Positions 1 through 11,939 of a DNA stretch of 64,000 nt are shown piece by piece. The notes beneath the pieces were generated by a model. It worked only from the letters and a program-made list of their open reading frames with translations, had not been told where the DNA came from and did no database searches. A program made the translations under genes and the position numbers. Source of the DNA: Solicoccozyma terricola (Eukaryota > Basidiomycota > Tremellomycetes > Filobasidiales > Piskurozymaceae); NCBI GenBank assembly GCA_001600875.1, contig BCLD01000006.1, positions 1,096,330 through 1,160,329 on the forward strand, read 5' to 3'. Positions within the stretch are counted from its first letter, which is position 1. Every line of letters begins with the position of its first letter.

Positions 1-308
1 AAACCGGTATTCTGAGCTGGAACTCTCCAATCCCCCCCACCGCCGCCGCCGCCGCTGCTGCCACTCACATTCCCACCATCGAAAGTATACGACGGTGGGA
101 TATGAATTGAATGACGTTGTTGTACGCCAAGTGCTGGACCGGTACCGGTACCCATACCCGTACCGACGTGTTGAGCTAAGGCGTATTGACGGGGTAGTAA
201 CGAAGGGTTTGCCGAGTTTGGTGATGCGTATAATGGGAGTGCAGGAGAGGAGCGAGATGAATCCATGTCGTTATTGCGGGAGACCGAGTATCGGTTGTCG
301 TCGTCCAT
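1..308 (-). CDS. 5' end of an unrecognised gene, cut by the left window edge
   Basis: Reading the minus strand from the ATG at 308 gives an open frame of about 100 codons with no stop before the window edge. It begins MDDDNRYSVSRNNDMDSS and is rich in Ser, Asn, Gln, Gly and Pro. It has a GTGMGTGTGP stretch and a run of seven Gly near residue 90. This is the disordered N-terminus common in fungal regulators, but no domain is visible, so no function is assigned. The start is the first ATG of the frame. The upstream 1.9 kb is long for this region and carries two CGGACAT/ATGTCCG inverted repeats, which would suit a regulated gene. Confidence 0.6.
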   Translation of the reverse strand, partial: MDDDNRYSVSRNNDMDSSRSSPALPLYASPNSANPSLLPRQYALAQHVGTGMGTGTGPALGVQQRHSIHIPPSYTFDGGNVSGSSGGGGGGGDWRVPAQNTG

Positions 309-1050
309 GTTGAGAGCGGGATGCGGGGGCCGGGGGGTGGGGGTGGTGGTGGGGGACGTGGAGACGAGAGGATCGATGAAGCGGCGATGAGATGGGGAGT
401 GCGATTGACAGGTTGTAGGGATAATGAACAGCGTTCCTGTAGTCTACTATATCATACAGTGAAACCAAATATCAGTAAACCACCCCCCCCCCCCCCCCCA
501 TCCTCGACTCCTCCGGCATAACGCGCGGAATGCGGTGCTCGTGGACCACTCACCCTCGATCTTCCAACTTTTACCTGAGCAGGCTTACTCTCGAGGTGTT
601 TGATAGACGGTGAGGGTGGACCTTTCGGTTCTGCTTTACCGATTTGCAGCGCACGTTCAAACGAGCAGCAGTGGGGTGAGAACGTTCAGCTGCCGGTCCC
701 CTTTATTTTTCCTGGGCCTTCTATTTCTCTGAGATGGGTGAAATGCCCGTCTGCGTCCTGTCTTCCCTGATGCTAGACCACCCGGGGGGGAGGGGGGTTG
801 GTTGATCTGACGTCCTTGCTTGGATCCGTGGGATGTGTAATCGTGAGTCGGTGGCCTGGTATGGCGTGAGATGAATCCCCGAAATGTCGGTCCTTTGCTG
901 CGATGCGGGATGGACTCGTGCCTCCGAGGGGGGGTGAATCCGATCTTTTATAATGACATCAGGGGGTTGGGCCGGGGGTGGGTGCGGGGGATCGCCGTCG
1001 AGTTGGTTGGGTGAAGGGGGACTACTTGCTCTATGCAGTCCCGTGCAAGG

Positions 1051-1094
1051 TGATGTGATGTGATGTGATGTGATGTGATGGTGTGTGTGTGTGT
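1051..1094. repeat. (TGATG)n followed by (GT)n microsatellite
   Basis: About six TGATG units run into seven GT dinucleotides. A similar GT/GATGT mixture occurs after VAC8 near 12,805-12,860. Confidence 0.9.
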
Positions 1095-1378
1095 TCGTTG
1101 CTAACCGAGCTGGATCAGTCGTCACTGCTCCGTTGGACTGGACTGGGCTTTAAGGGCGCGTTGAGCTCCGGGCATGCCGCCGTCATCTCTTCGCTCGGAA
1201 CAGTGGACGGGTATATGGACCGTATACATTAACTACAAGCAGCATTTGGAAGCATCACAACCCACACTCGAGAGGGACCCCATGGCTGGTTGTTCAGTCC
1301 ACCCAGACCAGCACCCTGCACGGCACCCCGGCACCCAGGACTTGGCCCACCCAACCCCCCCCCCCCCCTCCCCCCCAG

Positions 1379-1394
1379 CGGACATCGATGTCCG
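1379..1394. promoter_or_regulatory. 16-bp perfect palindrome CGGACATCGATGTCCG
   Basis: Two CGGACAT half-sites meet head to head around a central CG. The same half-site pair recurs at 1805-1825 with a 7-bp spacer. Both copies are followed by AACCCAC. CGGACAT clusters are also found in two divergent promoters of this window. It is likely a binding site for a dimeric regulator, possibly of the left-edge gene. The factor is unknown. Confidence 0.45.
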
Positions 1395-1804
1395 AACCCA
1401 CGATCCAACGGACAAGCGCGGTGCCGCCAAGGATGTTTCAGACTTCTTGCTCGGCGACGCCAGTAATTATTTCTCCCGAGGTCCACGAGTACTCTCTGTC
1501 TCTGCAGTGGAGCAAATGATACTTTCTTTCGTCTTCTTTCGTCTTCTTCGTCTTCTTCGTCTTCTACGTGCTCTTCTCTTCCCCTTGCTTCCAAACAGGA
1601 AGACCCCCGGATCAAAGACCAGTCTACACGTCAAGTGTTTGAGAGAACCACGTCCCCCTTTCCTCATTTAACAGAGTATTGCCTTTTCTGACGGGAGTGT
1701 TTCCCCCGGATGATTCACATCTATGCAACGCCAACTTTGCAGAGCAGATAAAGGGGAACGTAAAGGAAACCATTCCCAGTAGCTATCCATCCAATCCTCT
1801 CACG

Positions 1805-1825
1805 CGGACATCATATCCATGTCCG
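1805..1825. promoter_or_regulatory. Inverted repeat CGGACAT-N7-ATGTCCG
   Basis: CGGACAT at 1805-1811 faces ATGTCCG at 1819-1825. The following bases AACCCACAATC closely match those after the 16-bp palindrome at 1379 (AACCCACGATC), so the two sites look like relatives by duplication or constraint. Confidence 0.4.
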
Positions 1826-2191
1826 AACCCACAATCGAAAAATCCTTCACAGTGGCGACAGGGTATGTCTGCTATTCGACGTGCTTCGTCTCGTCCCCCG
1901 CGGGGGGGGGCGATGATTCTGCGCAACGGAGACACGGTCATAAAACTATTGGCGCAGATGATATCTATCGATTCCGCACCTCGTCGTCTACCAAATCCCG
2001 CAGGCAGTGACTGATTCCATCGTATGCGCATTTTATCAAGAAAACCTAACATTGCTGTCATTAATGATGTCGTCAACTTCGTCCCTGCTAAACCGCCCTT
2101 GGATCATCCAAAGTTCTGATTGGCCCCAAGTCTCGGTCCATCCCTCAGACCATGCATTCTTAACACCCGACCGTCTACCCACCCGGGTGCT

Positions 2192-4712
2192 TCACTCCCT
2201 CCCACTATTCACATCATCAGACAACGTCGCCTCTGGCTCCTCACCAAGCTCAACAGCAAGTACACGTCGTAGCTTCTGTCCAGCTCGCGATAGATAACCA
2301 CCATCGTCGAGTAGCGTGTACATTCGTCGTTTGTCATAACCGAGACTGACGTCCCTTGTGACGGCGTCGACGATGTAACTTCTGTGGAGGTGGAAATGGT
2401 TTCAGTGAGCGGGAAGCGAAATAATAAACACCACCCCCCCCCCCCCCCCCCCCCCCCACAACACACTCACTTCACCGTCGACTTTGCCAAAGGATTGTCC
2501 GGGGTTCGCATCGCCTTGCCTATCTCCTCGACATCCTTTCCCATACTGAACAAGACAAATGCCCGGATGATACTTGATGGCACTGCAGCCGTTCGAGTTG
2601 GCGACGAGGGTGCATCCACATCATGTTCGTCGCTGGAAGCAGCACCCGGCGTACTCTGTACAATATCGTTGAACTGAGATTGCTCCTCACGAAGGTGACT
2701 CGCGGATGATTGTAGGTCTTTCATTTTCAGCCCACGATCTTCTGCCATGATATTCAGTCGCTTGTAGATGAGGTACGATGCGTAGACGTCGTTTGCGGCG
2801 TCTATTAAAGTGATGGGTCAGCCGGGTGATTCTCGACGGGGGGGGGGGGGGCACCCTTATGGAACACCACCACCACCACCACCACCATGCGCGCTCACAA
2901 TCGATCTGCGTCTGATCTAAATCCTTTGACCAATCACTCGTCCTCACATCCCCTTTACCGAGCTCTGCGCCGAGATACGTCCGTGTGAGATTCGCTAGAC
3001 TGATCAATCTATTACCTGGTCCACATCCGACGGGATCGATTCGACGAGCGAGATGAGAGAGATCGAGCAGACCGTTCGAGAGGAGGTCGGGAAAATCGCG
3101 AGAGAGTTTTTGCCCGTCGCCTGGGGGGGGGGGGGCAGCCAACACGGTTGGAGTCGTACTCACGCTCGGATTGCACCTGCGAAAACTCACCTCGTACTTG
3201 CACCCCCAACTTGATAATACTCCGATCCTCACAAAACTCTCTGAGCTTCGTCGGGAACACTATATTCTCCACCCCGAACCATCAGCCTCCTCATCACCTC
3301 CACGCCCGCAACCCCATAAACTCAACACACTCACCATCCATCTTACTAACATGCAACAACAAAACCATCTTCTCATCGCAAATTTGAACCAACGCCGTCT
3401 TACCCGGATTAACCCACTCCTTGTTCTTCCCATTCTTCGACGTGCCACGCGTACCCTTCCATACGGGCCATTCGAGGTCAAACCCATACACTCCCCCACG
3501 AAGACATGATATGAGTTCGGTTGCTTCGTCGGGTGAAGATGTGTAGACGATGGTAGGACGAGAGGTGGGGAAATGAGGTGATGTAAAGGAGGCGATTGAG
3601 AATGGAGGGTGTGTTGACGTCGGCGTATTAGCTACTTGAATCGTTTTGAATCGAGTGGTGGTCGAGCTGGATTTAACTGGGAGTTGATCGATATTCCTCC
3701 GTTCAAACACCCTACCGGTCCTCCCAGGTACTACATCACCACCACCTCTATGAGAGATAAAATTTTCAGCCACGCTTAATGCCGCCATATCATCCAACAA
3801 CCCTGCAGGAACGTCTGGCATCACACCGAGTTCATTCCTATTGACTGTTGATTTCGAGTATGATATTAGAGACGAGGTGGTGATTGAACGGATGGTGGGA
3901 GGACGACGATTTCCAGGATTTGATGAGATGAGAGGGTGAATGACCTTCATTGTTGATCGCGATGATGGTGAATCAATCGCAAAGACAGACGATTGAGAGG
4001 AAAAAACACTGGAACCAGTTGTCGAACCTTGACTTGACGACGAATCTTGTACAAAGATAGTCGCCATCCTAGACTTTTTCGCTGCCGTCGGAGGAGGAGG
4101 AGGAGATACAGTCTTTTCAACCTCTTCATCTTGGAAGGATGTGGTACGAGGTGGTGTCATTGCTGATCGAGCTCGAGAGGAGGAATATGATGGGATTGCA
4201 CGAGGACGAGGGAGGTAGGATGGTGGAAGAGGAGAGGAAGGAGGAAGCGAGGTAGATGGAGTGGATGTGGACCTGAGGGTGTTGATCAGAAGAAAAATGT
4301 CAGTAACGGGAATAGGGTGAGAGCGGTATAAAGTTGGCAAAGTTGGCGAATAAACTCACAACTTCTCCACGGGTTTTAATTCTTCATCTTCATCTCCTTC
4401 AATCCTATCACACTGTCGATCTCTTCGACTGCCGTTATCAGCAGCAGCACGAACAGCGAATCGTCCAGCTATCAACGCCTCACTAGGCGTCAATTTTGTC
4501 TCGGGATTTGATATGACAGGTATCCGAGTATTAGACCTGGTGATTGTTCTATTTCGTTTACTATCATCTACAACCACTGGTTTACTAGAAGACAGAGACC
4601 GAGACGAGTCGTGGGATAGATTGATGTCCCGACTTGGGAGTTGTGAATGCATTATTGTAACGATGTTGATCCGTTGGATAGTTGATATGGATCGGGGTCT
4701 CATCATGTCCAA
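2192..4712 (-). CDS. 3'-5' exonuclease of the WRN/RNase D (DEDDy) type
   Basis: Five exons on the minus strand encode roughly 720 residues. The first ~365 are Ser/Thr/Pro-rich and look disordered. The exonuclease domain follows with VYGFDLEWP (motif I, the metal-binding D and E), then KTALVQICDE, then CEDRSIIKLGVQV and DGQKLSRDF before an intron, then LLDLSHLARRID. After the next intron comes YAANDVYASYLIYKRL (motif III, Y-x3-D), so the DEDDy set appears complete. The C-terminal ~170 residues are acidic and unassigned. Family members remove nucleotides from DNA or RNA 3' ends; the exact substrate is unknown. Intron 1 runs about 4273-4362. The last exon ends at TGA 2192-2194. The second ATG, before HSQLPSRD, is an alternative start. 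Three introns carry G or C runs. The gene is divergent from the GRF zinc-finger gene. Confidence 0.85.
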
Positions 4713-4848
4713 GTGATGACAGAGACCTGGAGTGAAGACGACGCAGGGTGTGTTATTGAGACGATGTGGTGAACGCCATGATATGTATCCTCGGATATGT
4801 TTGAACTGAGAGTGAGGGGTTGTTGAGGTTTGGGTTGAGGAGAGGTTT

Positions 4849-4892
4849 GAGTTGAGTTGTTGGTGATGACGTCATCACCAACAACTCAACTC
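4849..4892. promoter_or_regulatory. 44-bp perfect palindrome with a TGACGTCA core
   Basis: Every base from 4849 to 4870 pairs with its mirror from 4871 to 4892; I checked all 22 pairs. The centre is GATGACGTCATC, which contains the full CRE/ATF octamer, and the arms read GAGTTGAGTTGTTGG. There is no spacer. It lies between the start of the exonuclease gene (4712, minus) and that of the GRF zinc-finger gene (4967, plus), so it can serve both promoters. bZIP factors of the CREB/ATF class bind the core. The long arms are unexplained. Confidence 0.75.
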
Positions 4893-4966
4893 CAGCCCAC
4901 TCGAGGGCAACACCATCGATGATCCAGTACATGGATCCCCAACACCATCTCCATCCCCACCTCACA

Positions 4967-6141
4967 ATGTCCCGCTCATACACCCGTCCACCACGGATCA
5001 CCACCACCACCACCTCGACACCACCTCAGAATCCAGGTCTTAAACCGCGATGCATGCACAATCACATAGCAACCAGATTAACTTCTCATTCAGCGACGAA
5101 CCCTGGTAGGGTGTTTTATCAGTGTTACAAGGAGAGGAATGATCCGGAACGTTGTAGATATTTCAGTGAGTGGGATGGAAAGCTGGGCGGGGGGGGGGGG
5201 CAGGACATGGGTCGCTGATGAACCGGCCGTTGGTTGTTGGTCGTAGAATGGGAAGATCAACTCATAGGAGATACATATACATCGCCACCATCCACATCAG
5301 CCGCTAGAACGATCGCCAATCTCGGTGGTCAAACTCTCGGTGCTGCACCTTCCACACGAAATCTGATCACCCCGGCTAAATCCAAACCGATCTCATCGAT
5401 TCGACCTCCTACTCGTCCGTCGACTCAAACGCAAACCACGGAAGATGATGATGCTACGGAGGAGGAAATCGATGAGAATCCGTTCTTGGACATGCGGAGG
5501 CGATTGTCGGATGAGGGGAGGGAATCCATCGAAGATGACTTTGATTGGGATAAGGTGGATGTTGATGCTGTGTTGGAGGAGGCTGCTTCGTCACAAGAGC
5601 GGAAATTGGAGAATGGGAACGGAAGGAGGAGGATGGAGGGGAGGTTCAAGGAGGTGGCGGCTGTGGTCAAGGATGAATTCGAGAATGATGTGAAACCGGT
5701 AATTAAGCATGAGCTAGGAGGGAAACGGAAGAGGGAAGCAGAGGAGGAGGAAAAACAGCCGGTCGTCGAACCGAGGACGCCGAAAAAGGTCCAATGGGAA
5801 CCGACGAATGATGATCAAGTGGGTGGCAAAGTGTTTTCCCGTCGTGGAGCATCAGCTAACCAAACATTATCGGGTAGAAGAATCCATTCATCGTAAAGCC
5901 AATCCCCCCTCTCACACCCACCACTCCCCATCATCTTCCATCCACCACCACCAGCACCGCCACCACCAACGCCGATCCAGCAATCTCAGCCGTACTATCA
6001 CCCGTCGCTTCACATCTAGCGAAACTCGAACAAAAGTTGAAAGCTGCTGAAAAACAAAAGGTAGCGTATCGGGAGAGGATCAAGGCGTTGGAGGGAAGGG
6101 TGATGGACTTGGAGGGGGTGTTGAATGCGAGGGGGCGATGA
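4967..6141 (+). CDS. GRF zinc-finger protein with C-terminal coiled coil
   Basis: Three exons. The N-terminal ~65 residues hold a GRF-type zinc finger: CMHNH, then NPGRVFYQCYKERND, then CRYFKWED, where the last motif is joined across intron 5166-5246. GRF fingers bind single-stranded DNA or RNA and occur in APE2, NEIL3 and TOP3. The middle is acidic and disordered with a basic GGKRKREAEEEEKQ patch. A second intron removes the stretch starting GTGGGTGGC near 5820. The last exon, from about 5900, ends in a coiled coil (KLEQKLKAAEKQK, then RIKALEGRVMDLEGVL) with TGA at 6139-6141. ATG 4967 has CACA before it; an in-frame ATG at 4919 would add 16 His/Pro-rich residues. Only the GRF finger is recognised. 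A role in DNA repair is inferred from the finger and the divergent exonuclease. Confidence 0.8.
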
Positions 6142-6246
6142 CGACCAGCGTTAGCAAGGCGTAAGCGGCACTTGTTGATCTGGAGCTTATGTTTTTCTTT
6201 CCGGTTAGATAGTAGAGTTCCATATGTACTTCTTGGATGTCATGAT

Positions 6247-9200
6247 TTACAGCTTCCCGACGCCCTCCGACACTGCCTTCCCGCTCAGTAGCGACTTCCT
6301 CGCACAATCCATTGCCACCCTCACGGCCTCTTCGCTCGGTTGTCCGTCACTCCGTGATGATCCTACGATTCCAACCGCCAATCCACCGACAAACGAGTCA
6401 CCTGCTCCGGTGGTGGACTTGAGGTCTGATGGAGGGATGGCGAGTGCAGGGTAGTATGCTAGGCTGAGCCACGTCGACGGCAGGGTTTGTAATTTGTGCG
6501 TTATTCGAGTCGGAGGCGACCTCCCATCCATAGGCGGCTGTTCCGTGAAAAGACCAAGATGAAGCACTCCACGGTCTCCACATTTCAACCACACGTTATC
6601 CATCCACGGGAGGAGCGAAACCATCATTTGAGGGAGACCTTGGTCCACAATCCAACTGAGATCCGGCGCGGCTGACCGTTTCATAGATAGTCGAGCCAGT
6701 GCCTGCCTCCACCGCTCACCAATGTCCAGTTGATCGAGGCAAGCAAAGTATTCGAATGATGCTGTGAGATCTTTGTCTTGGATTATGCGGTAGATTGAAG
6801 AGAGTTCGAGGAGGTTCGGAGAGTAGTGAGTGAGTAGACGAGGAGACGGTCGTAATGACAGAGTGTCGATCTTGAGGGCCGACAAGATGCGCTCCATTTT
6901 GGTGAGTGAAGTGGGGTCGTGTAAGGCTGGCGAGGGGTGCAGCGTTAGTATGGGTAGTGGTTGGGGGAGATTGTTTACCAGCGCCCACTTTGTATCCGGT
7001 TATCTTGACAATGCCTCAACAACACGGTGAGAACCTCGGACTTTAGGTTTGCGTCCATCACAACGAGACTGGGCTTATTTGAATCGACGGAGCTGAGGAT
7101 CTGGTGGCAACTTGGTTCAGCTTACGCCAGAGAGGGGAATATCACGCACTCACATCCTCTGTTGACATCCTCTCCGCCACATCCATATCAGCTACACCCG
7201 CAATCAATCCTCCTTGTTCACCTAGGATCAGGTTACAAACTGCCGTTCTTGAATCTTTTTTCACTAGCAACGCATCCGTCCTCATCCCGCTCGCCTGCAT
7301 CTCACGCTGGAGAATCGCTCCGAAAGCATCGACCCTATGTTCTGCATCTGCTCCAACGGCAGCCACAAGCAACACCTGCTCGGCGCCCATCAATCGACTG
7401 GCACACTCTGCCATATTGCGAGCCACCCCTCCCGCGGTAAAGGAGACGGTTCCGGGTGCGGTGGTGTGAAGGATTGATTGAGAGGTTCCTGTACGAGCTG
7501 AAGCAGTGATGTCGACCGCGGCTGAGCCGAAGATGAGGATGCGTGGGGATGGTAGCGAGGGCGACTCTGACTTTTCGTTGGAAACTAGTATTTGACTGGT
7601 TGTGCCTGTTGGAAGCGCCTAATTGCCCTCTCAGCGTTAACTCGTTGCGAGAGCGATTGTAGTGACAAGTGGACCCACCATTGTAGCTGTAGATGCAGGG
7701 CGATGCGCGCTCTTCAGTGCATTCAGCTCCTTTGCCAGCAGACCACCATGACTAGCATTGTTCTCAACGAGAGCGATATCTGTCAATCTCATCGATCAGA
7801 TCAAATCCCGATGCATTCGATCGAATTTTCCAAGCTCACTGCTTTCCAGTGCCTTTCCACTGGTCAATTCCCCGACTCTCTTTAGTAGCCATGGCGTTAC
7901 CTCCTTCCCTCGCCTGTCAACTCCCAGGTTGATCGATTCCGAGACCGCGATGGCCACTGCAGCCTGAATTTCGTTACCTGCAGCGTGGTGAGCGGCAGGA
8001 ATTGGTACTGCGAAGAGCGTTGACAGAGGAGTCGGAAGGGTCAAGGAGTTGTCTGGGTACGAGTTGCCGATGAGCGGGTGAGATGGATGTAATGTAAGCT
8101 AGTCTTGGGTTGTCAAACTCACATAGAATGTGTGCGGCTTCCTGGGGAGTTTCAACGCTATACGGTGACTACGAACAAGTGAGTCAATGTCAGTCTCCCC
8201 CGAGCTTCTTGTATGAATTCATCTTCTATTCACCTCGTATCCACTCGTCGGGCTATAGAAAGCCGGAAAGTGGGTGTTTTGCCCGATCGTGACGACGTTG
8301 ACTCCGAGTGTTTCCTACTCGATGGGGGGTTTCCAATCAGCTGCATATCCCAATCAAGGACTATTTCGAGACTATCGAAATGCGCACCAACATCTCTAAT
8401 GTCAAGCCGATATCGAGGATAGACTTTGCACCGGCACAAACTACTCCCATGGGTGTCTGAGCAAGCTCTTGTAAATCCGCTGAAATGTCCATGCCTGTTC
8501 CCCGATCGACGTCAGTGTTATCCGCCTGGAAGGCGGTGGAGGGTAACCCACTATTCTGAGCACCACGATGAACTCCTCCTATTCCTCCAGTCACGAAGAC
8601 ATCGATTCCTACGCTTCTAGCAATCGACATAGTCCCAGCTACCGTCGTTCCGCCATTCCAACGTTTCCCACCTTTACCTGGCGTGAGAAGCCTCGCTATA
8701 TCCCTGCGCGAGACTTTGGAGGATGGTGTTGATGGGTCTGAGAGGTAGGTTAACTCGGATTTGGTCAGGCCAATGTGGATACGGGAATTGATGATGGAGA
8801 TGGTTGCTGGTATGCAGGAGGTACTGCGAATGAGTGAGGAAACAGATAGTGCTGTGGTGAGGTTGTGGGGAAATGGCATGCCTGCAAAGAGGATAGATGA
8901 CGATGATGACGACGACAACGACGACGACTGTTAATTGACGGTGGCATGTACATAGTCTTTTGCTAGGGGGACTCACCATGCGTCACGATTGCCGTCTCCA
9001 GGCATACCACACCCTTGGAACCCGTCTCGAGAGCTTCTTCAACTTCTGGTAAGATGACGAGCCGGTCTCCCTGGATGTATATCAGGTGTAATATCAGCCA
9101 TGGCGGCCGAGCATCGACAATGGTGTTCCAGCGATGATACTTACCCATACTGCACGAGCTGCTGCCAACTTGGATGCGTATCGACGAGTGGTGCAGAGCG

Positions 9201-9252
9201 TCGATTTGAGCAACTGCTGGGTCGATTTCCGAGCTGAAAAGTGGCTCAGCAT
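6247..9252 (-). CDS. Pseudouridine-5'-phosphate glycosidase / PfkB carbohydrate kinase fusion
   Basis: A multi-exon gene joins two enzymes of pseudouridine breakdown. The N-terminal half is PsuG-like: VVCLETAIVTHG, VFVTGGIGGVHRG, GVVCAGAKSILDIGLTLE, then ETLGVNVVTIGQNTHFPAFY in the next exon, AAGNEIQAAVAIAVSES and ELTSGKALESS. The C-terminal half is a ribokinase/PfkB kinase: LLVAAVGADAE, ADMDVAERMS, and the catalytic TTGAGDSFVGGL near the end. PsuK-type kinases phosphorylate pseudouridine and PsuG splits the phosphate into uracil and ribose 5-phosphate. Such fusions are known in fungi. The start at 9252 gives MLSHFSARKSTQQLLKST, a basic, hydroxylated N-terminus compatible with mitochondrial import (inference). 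The stop is TAA at 6247-6249. At least eight exons are present. Substrate specificity of the kinase half cannot be read from sequence. Confidence 0.88.
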
Positions 9253-9797
9253 GGTGACAGTGTACGCTGGCCTGCCTGCGATATGTCTGCAATGCGACCC
9301 CAGCTCCCGAGACGGCGTATACTCGACAGCCACGCCGTCGGAGGATGCTGCAGCGGCCCCCTCGCAACATTTCGGGATGCTGATTCGTCATCACGTGCTA
9401 CCTGCGTGAGAAGCAAAACAGCGACACCGATGACTCTCATCACCCCGGCCACCAGCACAAGCATCTCACACACTCACACCGTCGACAGCCTCGTCCACAA
9501 GCTCGTCGACTCATCCCCGCAGTCCAGCGTCTACCCCGTTCTCCACCATCCCGTTCACACCGAATCTCGAATCAAAGTCGGTCCATCGAGCCTTGGTTTG
9601 AGACCCAGATCCGTTTCACGCGCCAAGATTGATCTCGTCAAAAGCCATCAAGAGCGTACTGGTTCCCTAGCTATCACAGAGCTAGCCTTGACTTCCTGAT
9701 TCTGGGACGATATACCTTCATATTTCCACCCCCCTCCACCGGAGCGGTAGGACATCCTTTTTATCATCCGACATACATTCGAAAGGACCACATCAAC
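9253..9797. other. Divergent promoter region of the PsuG-PfkB fusion and VAC8
   Basis: There is no gene with coding character here. The region separates two divergent genes. A CATCACGTGC E-box-like site lies near 9390 and an inverted pair CTAGCTATCACAGAGCTAG near 9668-9686. Confidence 0.5.
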
Positions 9798-11887
9798 ATG
9801 GGAAATGCAGCGAGTTGTTGTGGTTGTGAGTGTGAATGGCATTCCTTTATATCCATCGTGCGATATAAGAAGAGAGTGATAGAAGGCTGGCGTGGGCGGG
9901 AATGGACCGGGGTGCTTCCATCTAACGAGGCAGGTGGTTCGGACATCTCACCGATCCTTGACGGTCGTGACGGGGTTGTGGGTGTATCCAGCGATGTATA
10001 CAACTCCTCGGGTTGTAACGGGTATACGGGAGACTGTCCTTCGATGCCAAAAAGAACACTCTAGGTTCACCATTCTTCTTCGATCCAGTCACTGATAGAT
10101 TGTCTCTTCACCGCCATCGCATGGTTTTTTGTTGACATCCCTTTCCATCTCTTCCTCTTTCACACCCCTCCCATCACAGGCGGTCGACCAAAAAAGCACA
10201 CCTATGAACCGTTACTACTCGAATCAGAGAGGGAAGCCGTTGCGGATCTGTTGTCATACCTAGAGAGTGAGTCCGCGCGCCGTCTCAGGCGTCGCTCGCT
10301 CGTCCCCCCCGCCCCCGCCCCCCTTCTCCCGACCCTAACCTCCCAACCCCCTTGTCACCCACCAGACCGTGCCACAACAAACTTCTTTGCCGGCGCTCCA
10401 CTCGCTGCTCTAACCACTTTATCATTCTCCGATAACGTGGACCTTCAACGATCTGCAGCGTTGGCGTTTGCCGAAATCACAGAGAAAGAAGTGAGAGAGG
10501 TTGGAAGGGATACGTTAGATCCAGTTTTGTTCTTGTTGGGAAGTCATGATGGGGAGGTTCAGAGAGCGGCGAGTGCTGCTTTGGGAAATTTGGCTGTCAA
10601 TAGTGAGCCGCGCCAGGGGCGGGGGCGTGTTATAAAAGGGGCCTGAAAGCTAACGTGTGGGGCGGCGCGGTGGACAGCGGAAAACAAACTACTCATCGTT
10701 CGACTCGGTGGATTGGAACCTCTTATCCGACAAATGCTCAGTCCGAATGTCGAAGTTCAATGTAATGCCGTCGGATGCGTGACCAATTTGGCTACTCATG
10801 GTGAGCCCTCCCGCGGTCATTTTACCTTTCCGCGTACACCTGGTATTCACGATCCTATTTCCCCAATTCCACACCAGACGAGAACAAGAACAAGATCGCC
10901 AAATCGGGAGCACTCGTTCCTCTTACTAGATTGGCGAAATCGAAGGATATGAGAGTGCAAAGGAATGCGACGGGTGCGCTGTTGAATATGACGCATTCGG
11001 GTGAGTGTAGAAGCGGGTGTGTGTCCAAGGAAGACCGCACATGCTGAAGAATTCGACGAAACCCCCCCAACCGCCAGATGAGAACCGTCATCAACTGGTT
11101 CATGCGGGCGCGATTCCGGTATTGGTCAGCTTGCTAAACTCGCCGGATACGGATGTTCAGTATTATTGTACTACCGCGTTGAGCAACATTGCTGTTGATG
11201 GTGAGTTGCGGACGGAAAAAAGGGGTCACACGTCGGTCTATCTCGAGCTGACCTGGCATTTTCGCACTCCAGCCGCCAATCGAAAGAAGCTCGCTCAGAC
11301 AGAACCTAAACTCGTGCAGAGTCTCGTCGCGCTGATGGAAAGCCCAAGCTTGAAGGTCCAATGTCAAGCCGCTTTGGCTTTACGAAACTTGGCTAGTGAT
11401 GGTTCGTTGCTATTTGTCAAGGTCTTCACTTTGCAATTTTTTTCACTTTTGCTAACCGCGCGCGCGCCGCGCCCTTCCTTCCCCCCTCGGACAGAGAAAT
11501 ATCAACTCGAGATTGTCAAATCCCATGGTCTCACTCCACTTCTCCGCCTTCTTCATTCTTCATATCTTCCACTCATCCTGTCTGCCGCCGCTTGCGTCCG
11601 TAATGTGTCTATCCACCCTGCCAACGAGTCTCCTATCATCGATTCTGGTTTCCTTCAGCCACTGATCGATCTATTGTCATTCGACGAGAACGAGGAGGTT
11701 CAATGTCACGCCATCAGCACGTTGAGGAACCTCGCGGCGTCCAGTGAGAAGAACAAGGGAGCGATCGTAGAGGCTGGTGCTGTGGAGAGGATCAAGGAGT
11801 TGGTATTGACGGCACCTTTGGTGGTGCAAAGTGAGATGACGGCGTGTGTTGCGGTGTTGGCTTTGAGTGGTGCGTGCGAGACCGAGC

Positions 11888-11939
<52 letters not shown>

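Larger units (their letters stand above)
309..2191. other. Long intergenic region upstream of the partial gene
   Basis: I see no convincing gene here. The open frames are low-complexity and lack coding character on both strands. The stretch holds a C homopolymer near 482-499, a GATGT/GT microsatellite at 1051-1094, a CTTCTTCGT run near 1525-1565, and two inverted repeats of CGGACAT. It separates the start of the left-edge gene from the stop of the exonuclease gene, so most of it is probably promoter and 5' leader of the left-edge gene. Confidence 0.6.

Noticed and set aside
9241..9699. 152-codon plus-strand frame before VAC8
   Set aside because: It overlaps the first exon of the PsuG-PfkB gene on the other strand, and its composition is not protein-like.
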